Shown here: positions 32,532 through 40,793 of the stretch, piece by piece
Layout of the letters: each line of letters begins with the position of its first letter
Position numbering within the stretch: the first letter of the stretch is position 1
Program-made: the position numbers and the translations under genes
Source of the DNA: Epilithonimonas zeae
Lineage (GTDB): Bacteria > Bacteroidota > Bacteroidia > Flavobacteriales > Weeksellaceae
DNA length: 64,000 bases
Assembly: GCF_900141765.1 (NCBI RefSeq)
Contig: NZ_FSRK01000002.1
Coordinates: forward strand, 900,635 to 964,634
Direction of reading: 5' to 3'
The notes under the pieces: model-generated
The model's input: the letters and a program-made list of their open reading frames with translations, nothing else
The model's database searches: none
What the model was told of the DNA's origin: nothing

Positions 32532-34253
32532 TTATTTATCAATAATAAATTTGAAACTTTGTTTATAACCAGAATCGGTTTTGATATTAAGAATATAGTT
32601 TCCATCGGATAAACTGCCAATAAAAACACTTTGATCAATAGGGTTTTGATTAATAGTTTTCACAATTCTTCCAGCTTTAGAATAAATTGTAATATCTAAA
32701 AATGACTTTTCAGTTTTATTATTTTTATCAACGAAATAAATGTAGTTTTTTGCTGGGTTTGGATAAAGAACAAATTTCGAGTTTTGTTTTTCTTGTTCTA
32801 CAATGGGTGGTGTTCCGTTCGACCCAAAATCAAATATTTTGTCAAGATACTCTATTCTTTTCGTCAACCATTCACGGATGTAAGCAAATTCTTCATACTC
32901 TGAGGATATTGTACTTCCAGAATTCGCAATTTGATCTCTTTCTAAAGCTCCATTATCTTTTAATTGATTGAAGTTGTCAATCAGTATTTGCATAATCTTA
33001 TCAACAGTAAAAGAGCTAGATCTTAATTCTGTCCATCGATTTTTTAAGTCTAAGCGGAATCCATCTGTTCGTGTATCATTGTAAAGACGGTTAAATAATC
33101 CATTACTCATCAAATCATCTGTAATATTAGATATAGAAGATTCATATGCTCTACCAAATACTGCATCTAAATCCCAAGGAATGAAAAAATATTTTTCATT
33201 TTTATTATATCTCGCTGTATAGAGATTTTTACCCATATTGTCTGATGCTCTAATTAGGTTGATGAAGACAAAATAATCAATCAGGTTTTGACTGTCATAT
33301 TTTTCATTATAATGATTATAAAAATCATCACTTGTACTGTTAATAACAAAATCATGAAGATTATAAAAAGAACTCCAGTCTCTTAAGTCTTTTGGATATT
33401 TATGTTCGTATCCTCCCCATATTTCAGAATTGTTATCAAAAGCATCTAATCCTTGATAAATCGTATTGGCCTCCCATTGGCTTCCTTTGTACAACTCTCC
33501 GCGTATCTCATCAGCAGTATTTTTTTTAAGTTTAAGTTGCTTTCTGTCAATTTTTTCTGAAAGAGCATATAGACCTTGATATTTATTGTTAATGAAAACT
33601 TCGACATAATTAATAGATATTCCTGTCTTTCCATCAGGTTCTTTGTCTTTATAATATAACTGGCTAATATTATTCCAAATATCCCAAGCACTTTTACTTG
33701 CTATTTTAAGAGGTTCATTATACATTGCCTGTAGATTCCAATCTTTATCCTCTCTCATGCCTAATAGAGAAATATCAGTTGTGTCATCTCCTGTATTATC
33801 ATTCCAGAATTCAAATTCATAAGATTTTTTAGGATAAAGTTGTGAGGTATCCCCTCTGTATTCTATACCTGCATTGGATTGAGTTATAGTTCCGTTATTT
33901 TCAATAAGTTGTATTGTGGATAATACTTTAGGTGTATCGACAATATCAAACGTAGTATCAATATGTAATAATGGAAGATTGGTAAAATAAATAGAATATC
34001 TGTTGAACTCCCAATTAATAGTATATCTAATGCCGATTTTCAAAACTGCAACATTATCAAGAACTTTGAAATCATTACCATTGATGTTTATAGTAATTGC
34101 CTGTCCGTCAAATTCTAATTTACTGAGATCCGTATTGCAAACAATCAGTTTTTTTTCTTCATCTATTCTGTAACTGTCTTTAGGAAGTTCAATTGTTGAG
34201 GCATAAGAAAAAGTACTCAACAAAATTAGGAAAAGGGTTATTAGTTTATTCAT
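32532..34253 (-). CDS. CotH-kinase-like protein with T9SS sorting tail
   Basis: The ATG at 34253 (MNKLITLFLILLSTFSYAS) gives a clean signal peptide; earlier in-frame codons spoil it. The 573-residue protein has a CotH domain at about 110-460 with YEFEFWNDN, DWNLQAMYNEPLKIAS, YQGLYALSEKIDRKQL and the catalytic-type FIPWDLDAVFGR (Asp in PWDLD), then a T9SS type A tail at about 495-573 (FVLYPNPAKNYIYF ... GNYILNIKTDSGYKQSF). CotH of Bacillus spores is a protein kinase; here it would act outside the cell. The target is unknown. Confidence 0.88.
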   Translation of the reverse strand: MNKLITLFLILLSTFSYASTIELPKDSYRIDEEKKLIVCNTDLSKLEFDGQAITININGNDFKVLDNVAVLKIGIRYTINWEFNRYSIYFTNLPLLHIDTTFDIVDTPKVLSTIQLIENNGTITQSNAGIEYRGDTSQLYPKKSYEFEFWNDNTGDDTTDISLLGMREDKDWNLQAMYNEPLKIASKSAWDIWNNISQLYYKDKEPDGKTGISINYVEVFINNKYQGLYALSEKIDRKQLKLKKNTADEIRGELYKGSQWEANTIYQGLDAFDNNSEIWGGYEHKYPKDLRDWSSFYNLHDFVINSTSDDFYNHYNEKYDSQNLIDYFVFINLIRASDNMGKNLYTARYNKNEKYFFIPWDLDAVFGRAYESSISNITDDLMSNGLFNRLYNDTRTDGFRLDLKNRWTELRSSSFTVDKIMQILIDNFNQLKDNGALERDQIANSGSTISSEYEEFAYIREWLTKRIEYLDKIFDFGSNGTPPIVEQEKQNSKFVLYPNPAKNYIYFVDKNNKTEKSFLDITIYSKAGRIVKTINQNPIDQSVFIGSLSDGNYILNIKTDSGYKQSFKFIIDK

Positions 34254-34351
34254 ACTGCATATTTTTAAGGGTGCAAAGATATTATTTTTCAAAAATTTTA
34301 AACACTCATTTGAATTATTTTCTACAAAACAAGATCAATATCATTAAGATC

Positions 34352-34378
34352 TTGCCAATAGTTTTTTAATTATCTTTG
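34352..34378 (+). promoter_or_regulatory. Promoter of the yicC-type gene
   Basis: TTG (34352-34354), 16-base spacer, TATCTTTG (34371-34378), followed by the ATG 20 bases later. Confidence 0.65.
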
Positions 34379-34397
34379 CAATCTTATATAGAATCGT

Positions 34398-35255
34398 ATG
34401 ATATTATCTATGACAGGTTTTGGGAGAGCCGAGACTGTTTATCAAGGAACAAAGATTACCGTTGACATCAAATCGCTGAACAGCAAAAATTTTGATTTGA
34501 ATGTTAAAACACCACTTAGGTATAAGGAAAAAGAATTTGATATTAGGAAATTACTGAATGATAAAATCCTTCGTGGAAAAGTAGATTGTTACATCAACTG
34601 CGAAAGTCTGGATGACAGCAATGATGTGAAAATCAATCAAGATATTGTCAAAAATTATATTGAACAATTGAGAGCGGTTGCTTCTGATGCTCCAGAATTC
34701 GAATATCTGAAAATGGCGGTAAGAATGCCAGATGTTTTATCAACAAAAAGTTCTGAGTTGGAAGAAGATGAGTGGAAGGCGCTTCTTGCTGTTGTGCAAG
34801 ATTCAGTAAGTAAATTTATCGAATTCCGCCAAACAGAAGGTAATAATCTAGCCGAAGAGATTGAGAAAGTTGTCCAGAATATCGAGTATAACCTAAGTCA
34901 GGTAGCCCAATACGAAGAAGAAAGGATTCAGCCCATTAAAGATAGATATCAGACGGCACTTAAGAATTTTGAGAATGTCGATGAGACAAGGTATTACCAA
35001 GAAATGGTTTATTTTGTGGAGAAACTGGATATTTCCGAAGAAAAAGTTCGTCTTTCTCAACACATCAAATATTATCTTGAAGTAATGAAAAACGAAGATT
35101 TCAACGGAAAGAAATTGGGTTTCATTGCTCAGGAAATGGGAAGGGAAATCAATACTTTGGGTTCAAAAGCCAATCATTCTGAGATTCAGAAATTGGTGGT
35201 TGAGATGAAAGATGATTTGGAGAAAATCAAGGAGCAAACACTGAACGTATTATAA
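34398..35255 (+). CDS. YicC/YloC family endoribonuclease
   Basis: This 285-residue protein starts MILSMTGFGRAE, the family hallmark, with VDIKSLNSKNFDLNVKTP and LRGKVDCYI in the N-terminal domain and the C-terminal DUF1732 part ending KLGFIAQEMGREINTLGSKAN. YicC-type proteins are RNases linked to mRNA decay in other bacteria. In many bacteria the gene is directly followed by gmk; here a repeat-bordered exported protein gene lies between. Confidence 0.94.
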   Translation: MILSMTGFGRAETVYQGTKITVDIKSLNSKNFDLNVKTPLRYKEKEFDIRKLLNDKILRGKVDCYINCESLDDSNDVKINQDIVKNYIEQLRAVASDAPEFEYLKMAVRMPDVLSTKSSELEEDEWKALLAVVQDSVSKFIEFRQTEGNNLAEEIEKVVQNIEYNLSQVAQYEEERIQPIKDRYQTALKNFENVDETRYYQEMVYFVEKLDISEEKVRLSQHIKYYLEVMKNEDFNGKKLGFIAQEMGREINTLGSKANHSEIQKLVVEMKDDLEKIKEQTLNVL

Positions 35256-35257
35256 GT

Positions 35258-35412
35258 GATAAATTATAATTGATGAATAATTCGATTGTCGCTTATCATT
35301 TATCAACAATCAATTATTATAATGGAAAAAGAATCAAGTTTTTCAAACTTCGAAGAAGCGAAATATTGATAGAAAATTGAACGATTAATCAAAAGCTCCG
35401 AAGGAGCGATAT
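35258..35412. repeat. Inverted repeat and GCTCCGAAGGAGCGATATAT-type repeats between yicC and next gene
   Basis: GATAAAT...ATAATTGAT near 35259 is complementary to ATTTATC...ATCAATTAT near 35300. Then come two diverged copies of a short unit: CTTCGAAGAAGCGAAATATTGAT (about 35349-35371) and GCTCCGAAGGAGCGATATATCAAT (about 35395-35418). The second unit ends at the start codon of the gene at 35420 and contains a GCTCC-GAA-GGAGC hairpin. Confidence 0.6.
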
Positions 35413-35419
35413 ATCAATT

Positions 35420-36016
35420 ATGAATGTTCTCTTCAAAATTTTGTTTATTTTTTCGATAACACTTTTGAAATCTCAAAATGTAGATTCACTAGCAAATATT
35501 CCGTCTGAATTAAAAGAAACTGAAATCAGAATTTATAAAGACAGAGGAATTACAAATAGCGGTTTTGTTTTCAGAGTTTATAAAGAAGATAAAACTTGGA
35601 AAGCGAATTTAACCCAGTGGTTTTTGCCTAAAGAAATCAGCAGAGATGAGGTTGAATGGATAAAACCAAACATCACAATTCTAAAATCTGAAAAGCCTTT
35701 AGAACTGTTATTTCTAAATTTACAAGCATTACATATAGAATTTCTTCCAAAAGAAGAATACTTCCAATACAAAAAGAATAAAAGTAGGGTCGTTTATGAT
35801 GAGAAGGAAAAAGATTGGGTATTTGAAACGACAAATTCAATACAGATTTTGGACGGAACAGATTACTTAGTAAAATATCAATCAGGAAAACAGCGAAATG
35901 AATTCAATTATAATAATCCTGAATCTTATTTAAAACATTATCCAGAGATTGATGAGCTCCAATATTTTGTAGATATTTTAAAATATATCAGAAAAGAATT
36001 TAATATAGAATTTTAA
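35420..36016 (+). CDS. Exported protein of unknown function
   Basis: This 198-residue protein has a short signal peptide (MNVLFKILFIFSITLLKSQ). The rest is charged and rich in Tyr, Lys and Glu, with no motif I recognise. It may be soluble and periplasmic. It sits between yicC and gmk and is preceded by repeats, so it may be a recent insertion. Only 10 bases separate it from gmk, so the two are probably co-transcribed. Confidence 0.6.
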   Translation: MNVLFKILFIFSITLLKSQNVDSLANIPSELKETEIRIYKDRGITNSGFVFRVYKEDKTWKANLTQWFLPKEISRDEVEWIKPNITILKSEKPLELLFLNLQALHIEFLPKEEYFQYKKNKSRVVYDEKEKDWVFETTNSIQILDGTDYLVKYQSGKQRNEFNYNNPESYLKHYPEIDELQYFVDILKYIRKEFNIEF

Positions 36017-36026
36017 AAATCAAATT

Positions 36027-36593
36027 TTGAGACAAAAAGTTATCATATTCTCCGCACCATCCGGAAGTGGGAAAACAACATTAGTAAAACATGGGCTATC
36101 TGTAGTTCCTCAATTAAGTTTTTCAATTTCAGCAACTACAAGACAACCAAGAGGTGAAGAAGAACACGCCGTAGATTATTACTTTTTAACACCAGAGGAA
36201 TTCAGAAACAAAATTTCTAAGGATGAATTTGTAGAATTCGAAGAAGTTTATACAGATAAATATTACGGAACATTAAAATCCGAAGTCGAAAGAATCTGGA
36301 AAGAAGGAAAAGTCGTGATTTTCGATGTGGATGTAAAAGGCGGAATCCGACTGAAGGAGATTTTCGGAGACAAGGCTTTATCGATCTTCGTAATGCCGCC
36401 AAGCATTGCCGAGTTGGAACAGAGATTGATAAAAAGAAATACCGACTGCGCAGAAACCATCAAAACCAGAGTGGAAAAAGCAGGCGAGGAAATGACCTAT
36501 CAAAAGCATTTTGATAAAATTATTGTTAATACAGATTTGGACGAGGCAAAAGCGGAAGTCGAGAAAATTATTAATAACTTTATCAACGAATAA
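36027..36593 (+). CDS. gmk: Guanylate kinase
   Basis: This 188-residue protein has the P-loop FSAPSGSGKTTLVKHG close to its N-terminus, then SATTRQPRGEEEHAVDYYFL and the GMP-binding YGTLKSEVERIWKEGKVVIF with DVDVKGG. It converts GMP to GDP. No ATG lies between the upstream stop (36016) and the P-loop; a TTG at 36027 is the only plausible start, which would reduce translation relative to ATG. It is in an operon with the gene upstream and possibly nadA downstream (17-base gap). Confidence 0.95.
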   Translation: MRQKVIIFSAPSGSGKTTLVKHGLSVVPQLSFSISATTRQPRGEEEHAVDYYFLTPEEFRNKISKDEFVEFEEVYTDKYYGTLKSEVERIWKEGKVVIFDVDVKGGIRLKEIFGDKALSIFVMPPSIAELEQRLIKRNTDCAETIKTRVEKAGEEMTYQKHFDKIIVNTDLDEAKAEVEKIINNFINE

Positions 36594-36610
36594 AATCTTA
36601 AAAACACGTA

Positions 36611-37627
36611 ATGGAAAATACATTAGACATTGCAATCAATAATATGCCTGTAAAAGGTTTTCTAGACCTTAAGGAATTTGCGATTCCGACAGGTGATGAC
36701 CTTGTAAAAGCAATTCTTGACCTTAAAAAAGAAAAAAATGCGGTTATTTTAGCGCATTATTATCAGCCGGGTCCGATTCAGGATATCGCTGATTTTCTTG
36801 GTGATTCTTTGCAATTAGCAAGACAAGCAAAGGAAACCGATGCAGATATGATTGCTTTTTGTGGCGTTCACTTTATGGCAGAAGCTGCGAAAATCCTTAA
36901 CCCGACCAAAAAAGTGGTTCTTCCCGATACTTTGGCCGGTTGTTCTTTGGCTGACGGTTGTTCGGCGGAAGGTCTTAACAAAATGCGTGAGCAACATCCA
37001 AATGCTTTGGTAGCGACTTACATCAATTGTAATGCGGAAACCAAAGCTGCTTCTGATATTATCGTAACAAGTTCCAACGCAGAACAAATCATCGAGGCTT
37101 TGCCAAAAGATCGACCGATTATTTTCGCCCCAGATAAAAATTTAGGAAGATATCTTAGCAAAAAAACGGGTCGAGATATGATTCTTTGGGACGGAAGCTG
37201 TATCGTTCACGAGGCGTTTTCTATGGAACGTATCGCAAAACAGCTAGCTGACCATCCTAACGCAAAATTAATCGCTCATCCGGAAAGCGAATCTCCGGTT
37301 TTGGAATTGGCACATTTCATTGGCTCAACTTCTGCACTTTTGAATTATGTTGAGCAAGATGATTGTCAAGAGTTCATCATTGCAACAGAAGAAGGAATTC
37401 TTCACGAAATGAAAAAACGTGCACCACACAAGTCTCTGATTCCGGCTTTGGTTTTTGACGAGAGCTGCAACTGTTCAGAATGTTTTTTTATGAAGAGAAA
37501 CACTTTGGAAAAACTCTATCTGTGTATGAAGTACGAACTTCCGGAAATCATAATGGATGAAGAAATTCGTCTCAAAGCACTCAAACCAATCGAAGCAATG
37601 CTGGAACTTTCCAAAAGCATCAAATAA
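36611..37627 (+). CDS. nadA: Quinolinate synthase
   Basis: This 338-residue NadA has [46 protein letters not shown] with a cluster-ligating Cys, [10 protein letters not shown], and a [10 protein letters not shown] stretch near the C-terminus bearing the other Cys ligands of the single 4Fe-4S cluster. It condenses iminoaspartate with dihydroxyacetone phosphate to quinolinate in NAD synthesis. nadB and nadC are not nearby. Confidence 0.96.
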   Translation: MENTLDIAINNMPVKGFLDLKEFAIPTGDDLVKAILDLKKEKNAVILAHYYQPGPIQDIADFLGDSLQLARQAKETDADMIAFCGVHFMAEAAKILNPTKKVVLPDTLAGCSLADGCSAEGLNKMREQHPNALVATYINCNAETKAASDIIVTSSNAEQIIEALPKDRPIIFAPDKNLGRYLSKKTGRDMILWDGSCIVHEAFSMERIAKQLADHPNAKLIAHPESESPVLELAHFIGSTSALLNYVEQDDCQEFIIATEEGILHEMKKRAPHKSLIPALVFDESCNCSECFFMKRNTLEKLYLCMKYELPEIIMDEEIRLKALKPIEAMLELSKSIK

Positions 37628-37672
37628 ATTACAAACCTTGTCTTCCCAGATGAGGTTTTTTCATATAATTAT

Positions 37673-37774
37673 TTGGGCAATCCCCTCGCCAATGCTTTTC
37701 CAGCCACTCAGGTCGGGCTATCCGTTGCAATCTTTTTTTTGCAAAAAAGGATTTCCACTACTATCCCTATTGCA
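37673..37774. repeat. Dispersed hairpin element, copy D
   Basis: Starts TTGGGCAATCCCCTCGCC, then GTCGGGCTATCCGTTGCAATC, a hairpin of T8 GC A6, then GGATTTCCACTACTATCCCT. The variant outer sequence (TATCCGYT...ACTATCCCT) is shared with copy F. The 384-bp gap 37628-38011 holds three repeat families in sequence and no gene. Confidence 0.75.
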
Positions 37775-37828
37775 GCTTTGCAAGAAAGAAAGTTTCTACA
37801 AAAAATTCAACATTTTTTAATTGCAATA

Positions 37829-37883
37829 TTTGTCACTCGGAATGAATCTTGGTAGCTTCGTTTAGATTCTTTCGGAATGACAA
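37829..37883. repeat. GTCATTCC palindrome, copy 3 (degenerate)
   Basis: GTCACTCGGAATGAATCT (37832-37849) and AGATTCTTTCGGAATGAC (37864-37881) with a 14-base loop. Arms pair with several mismatches, unlike copies 1 and 2. Confidence 0.65.
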
Positions 37884-37913
37884 ACTTTATGTTTAAAAAT
37901 ATAATTTTCTTTT

Positions 37914-37992
37914 GCTGAGCGAAGCGCCTTTGCGAACCTTAAGAATATTTTCAGTTTTGATAAAAAACCTTTGCCGACTTTGCGTTCAAAAT
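37914..37992. repeat. GCTGAGC...TTTGCGTT dispersed repeat, copy iii
   Basis: GCTGAGCGAAGCGCCTTTGCG, then AACCTTAAGAATATTTT, then ACCTTTGCCGACTTTGCGTTCAAAAT, closely matching copy i (10664). It ends 20 bases before the folB start. Confidence 0.75.
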
Positions 37993-38011
37993 ATTTTTCT
38001 ATTTTTAAAGA

Positions 38012-38374
38012 ATGAAATCAAAAATCATTTTAGAAGACATAAAAATCTACGCCTATCACGGTGTTCTGCCAGAAGAAGCTTTAATAGGGAATTATTATAT
38101 CATCAATGCAGAATTACACGCCGATTTAGAAAAAGCATCACAAACCGATAATCTGGATGATACTATCAATTATGCTGAGGTCAGTGCTATCATTCATCAA
38201 GAAATGGCAATCCGTTCCGAGCTTTTGGAACACGTGATTGGAAGGATCATTAACAAAATTGAAAATACATTTACTCAAATCACTTTCATCAAAATCAAAT
38301 TGACGAAAACAGTTCCGCCAATGTCGGGAGAAATGAAAGGTGTAAGCTTAGAATTTGAGAAATCGATATTCTAA
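38012..38374 (+). CDS. folB: Dihydroneopterin aldolase
   Basis: This 120-residue protein has IKIYAYHGVLPEEALIGNYY (the pterin-binding start), DTINYAEVSAIIHQEM, ELLEHVIGRII and KTVPPMSGEMKG, the conserved FolB layout with the C-terminal Lys/Tyr region. It makes 6-hydroxymethyl-dihydropterin in folate synthesis. Monocistronic: repeats upstream, terminator downstream. Confidence 0.92.
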   Translation: MKSKIILEDIKIYAYHGVLPEEALIGNYYIINAELHADLEKASQTDNLDDTINYAEVSAIIHQEMAIRSELLEHVIGRIINKIENTFTQITFIKIKLTKTVPPMSGEMKGVSLEFEKSIF

Positions 38375-38389
38375 TAAAAGATACTAATC

Positions 38390-38423
38390 AACCCCTTCAG
38401 AGTTTAAAACTCTGAAGGGGTTT
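38390..38423 (+). terminator. Terminator of folB
   Basis: AACCCCTTCAGAGTTT (38390-38405) pairs perfectly with AAACTCTGAAGGGGTT (38407-38422) around one A. There is only a short T run after it, so a repeat origin is also possible. Confidence 0.7.
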
Positions 38424-38499
38424 CAATTAGATAAATAATGTTAATAAAATCTTAAAATTTGGTATCAAGTTTGATGCAAAGAACTCAAATATAAAATTT

Positions 38500-39231
38500 A
38501 TGAAGAATTATATTGCGGTTGGAATTGCTGCTTTGGGTTTTATTATTGCGGCTGCTTTATTGGGAAGCGCAGTGAAAAACAGAAACAAATCAGAAAATAC
38601 GGTTTCTGTAACTGGACTTGGTTCCAAAACCTTTACTTCAGACTTGATTTCTTGGTCCGGAAGTTTTTCCAAAAATAGTTTTGAGTTGAAATCGGCTTAT
38701 GACGCTTTAGCAATTGACCGGCAAGTGATTTCTCAATATTTGAAATCAAAAGGAGTGAAAGAAAATGAGATGATTTTTTCCGCTGTAGATATTCAGAAAC
38801 AATTCAGAAGTTTTACAGATTCTAACGGTAATTATCAGCAAGGCGAATTTGCAGGTTATAATTTAACACAAAGTGTTTCCATCAAATCCAAAGAAGTGGC
38901 GAAGATTGAGAACATCTCCAGAAACATCACAGAAATCATCAACCGTGGTATTGAATTCACTTCTTCATCACCTCAATATTTTTATACAAAATTGTCTGAT
39001 GTAAAACAGGAGATGATTGCCAGCGCTACAAAAGATGCGAAAGAACGTGCAGAAAAAATTGCGGAAAACGCAGGAAGTAGTCTTGGAAATCTTAAGAAAG
39101 CGACAATGGGCGTCATCCAAATCACAGCGCCTAACTCCAATGAGGATTATTCTTACGGCGGAACTTACAATACAACTTCCAAAGAAAAGGAAGCCAGCAT
39201 TACCATAAAACTTGAATATGAAGTCGATTAA
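38500..39231 (+). CDS. SIMPL-domain (DUF541) membrane-anchored protein
   Basis: This 243-residue protein has an N-terminal membrane segment (AVGIAALGFIIAAALLGSAV) and the SIMPL/DUF541 domain: VSVTGLGSKTFTSDLISW, the LKSAYDALAIDRQVI helix and the late QEMIASATKDAKERAEKIAE helix, with terminal ITIKLEYEVD. Family members include the oxidative-stress protein YggE and periplasmic barrels of unknown role. Function not determined. Confidence 0.9.
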   Translation: MKNYIAVGIAALGFIIAAALLGSAVKNRNKSENTVSVTGLGSKTFTSDLISWSGSFSKNSFELKSAYDALAIDRQVISQYLKSKGVKENEMIFSAVDIQKQFRSFTDSNGNYQQGEFAGYNLTQSVSIKSKEVAKIENISRNITEIINRGIEFTSSSPQYFYTKLSDVKQEMIASATKDAKERAEKIAENAGSSLGNLKKATMGVIQITAPNSNEDYSYGGTYNTTSKEKEASITIKLEYEVD

Positions 39232-39235
39232 AAGT

Positions 39236-39259
39236 AAAGGAGCAAATATTTGCTCCTTT
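39236..39259. terminator. Bidirectional terminator
   Basis: AAAGGAGCAAAT and ATTTGCTCCTTT form a 24-base perfect palindrome between convergent genes. Its right end overlaps the dtd stop codon. Confidence 0.85.
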
Positions 39260-39707
39260 ATAATTTGGTCTTACTGTCAAAAACTAAGGTTACTGGACCA
39301 TCATTAATTAATGATACTTTCATATCTGCTCCGAAAATCCCGCTTTCGGTTTTCAGTCCGGATTTCTTCATTTCATTTTTGAAATATTCAAATAATGGGA
39401 TGGCTTTGTCTGGCTTTGCGGCTTTTATATAAGAGGGGCGATTGCCTTTTTTATAATCAGAAATCAAGGTGAACTGACTTATGCAAAGGATTTCGCCATT
39501 GATGTCTTTTATTGAATGATTCATTTTTCCTTCATCATCAGAAAAAACTCTTACATCAAGGATTTTCTTTACAAGCCAATCTGCGTCTGTGTTTTCATCA
39601 CTTTCATCAACGCCAATTAAAAGCATTAATCCTTTTCCAATTTCTCCGACAATTTCGTTGTCAACTTTTACGCTCGCTTCAGAAACGCGTTGGATTACGA
39701 CTCTCAT
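39258..39707 (-). CDS. dtd: D-aminoacyl-tRNA deacylase
   Basis: This 149-residue protein starts MRVVIQRVSEASVKV and has the active SQFTLISDYKKGNRPSY and the cis-Gly-Pro DGPVTLV near the C-terminus, as in DTD. It removes D-amino acids from mischarged tRNAs. It lies one base after the stop of the Rieske-like lipoprotein gene on the same strand, so it is the second gene of that unit. Confidence 0.96.
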   Translation of the reverse strand: MRVVIQRVSEASVKVDNEIVGEIGKGLMLLIGVDESDENTDADWLVKKILDVRVFSDDEGKMNHSIKDINGEILCISQFTLISDYKKGNRPSYIKAAKPDKAIPLFEYFKNEMKKSGLKTESGIFGADMKVSLINDGPVTLVFDSKTKL

Positions 39708-39708
39708 T

Positions 39709-40167
39709 TTAATTATAAATATCTAAAATATTGGACGCGGAATTAAAACTATATCCATAAGTCTTGGGAGCAATTTTTGCGACGCTATTGTCTGTCGGCT
39801 GACCTGTGATTAATATCCATTGTGAACCATCTTTCGGACAATAAATAGATGTGTCGTTCTTAACTTCCAAGGTTGTATCTGTATCTGGACAAATATGCGG
39901 CGCATTTCTATCATACACCTTGAATCCTGTTGTTGTTCTTACCACAATTAATCCTCTTGTTCCGGCTCCATCTACACTAATATATTCCCAAGCTCCTACT
40001 GTTTGTAATTTATAATATAAAGGTAGCCTGAGGTCAAGTTGGACTGAAATAATTGAGTTCGGAAAACAGCTTACGGTTTCATTTCTTTCACTACAAGAAT
40101 TATTGATGGTTAAAATACTGATAATCAAAAATAATGCTAATGATGATGTGATTTTTTTGGCTTTCAT
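39709..40167 (-). CDS. Rieske-like lipoprotein lacking cluster ligands
   Basis: This 152-residue protein has a lipoprotein signal (ISILTINNSC, Cys about 25). Its C-terminal half reads like a Rieske domain, but the usual CxH and CxxH cluster ligands are altered: APHICPDTDTTLE replaces the first and YCPKDGSQWILITGQPTDN the second (standard form CPCHGSQF). With the histidines missing it probably cannot hold a 2Fe-2S cluster, so it is a degenerate Rieske fold of unknown role. Its gene is the first of a pair with dtd. Confidence 0.65.
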   Translation of the reverse strand: MKAKKITSSLALFLIISILTINNSCSERNETVSCFPNSIISVQLDLRLPLYYKLQTVGAWEYISVDGAGTRGLIVVRTTTGFKVYDRNAPHICPDTDTTLEVKNDTSIYCPKDGSQWILITGQPTDNSVAKIAPKTYGYSFNSASNILDIYN

Positions 40168-40181
40168 TTCAAAATAAATTA

Positions 40182-40242
40182 TATATTTGTAAACTCGATT
40201 CGAGACAAATTAGTATCCGGCAAAGGTCGGATTATTTTTTTA
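40182..40242 (+). promoter_or_regulatory. greA promoter box and leader hairpin
   Basis: TATATTTG (40182-40189) is a good -7 box; the nearest TTG is 22 bases further upstream, so the -33 is weak. In the leader, ATCCG (40215-40219) pairs with CGGAT (40228-40232) and is followed by TATTTTTTTA, which looks like a weak attenuator ahead of greA. Confidence 0.45.
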
Positions 40243-40265
40243 TACAAACGATAAATTTTATTGTT

Positions 40266-40733
40266 ATGAACTATGTGACCAAAGAAGGTTTGGAGAAAAT
40301 GAAATCCGAGCTGGAACAACTAGAAACGATTGAAAGACCAAAAATAACGCAGCAGATTGCTGAAGCAAGAGATAAAGGTGATCTGTCTGAAAATGCAGAG
40401 TACGACGCAGCCAAAGAGGCGCAAGGGATGTTGGAAATGAGAATTTCTAAACTGAAAGATGTTATTTCTACATCCAAAATCATCGATGGAAGTCAGCTTG
40501 ACCTTAGCAAAGTATCTATCCTTACAACGGTTAGATTGAAAAATAATGCAACTAAAGGAGAACAAAAGTTTACTTTGGTTCCTGATAACGAAAGTGATAT
40601 AAAATCTGGAAAAATTTCTGTAAATACGCCAATTGCTAAAGGTCTTTTGGGTAAAGCTGTTGGTGAAACTGCAGATATTGTATTACCAAATGGTAACAAG
40701 CTTTCTTTTGAAATTTTAGAAATTTCATTATAA
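40266..40733 (+). CDS. greA: Transcription elongation factor GreA
   Basis: This 155-residue protein is a full GreA: the N-terminal coiled coil (VTKEGLEKMKSELEQLETIE ... ARDKGDLSENAEYDAAKEAQ) with the tip acidic residues in GDLSENAEYD, then the C-terminal FKBP-like domain (about 80-155, SPIAKGLLGK-type TPIAKGLLGKAVGETADIVL). It rescues backtracked RNA polymerase by stimulating transcript cleavage. The length is standard. Confidence 0.97.
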   Translation: MNYVTKEGLEKMKSELEQLETIERPKITQQIAEARDKGDLSENAEYDAAKEAQGMLEMRISKLKDVISTSKIIDGSQLDLSKVSILTTVRLKNNATKGEQKFTLVPDNESDIKSGKISVNTPIAKGLLGKAVGETADIVLPNGNKLSFEILEISL

Positions 40734-40793
40734 AATAAATGTGGTATGTTGGTTTAATAATTGCTGAAAATTAAAATCAATATTAAAAAAATT

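Noticed and set aside
35322..35369. 15-codon ORF (MEKESSFSNFEEAKY) between yicC and the exported protein gene
   Set aside because: Very short, overlaps repeat sequence, and has no signal or domain feature.
37628..38011. Short reading frames in the gap between nadA and folB
   Set aside because: They run through three stacked repeats and have no coding character.
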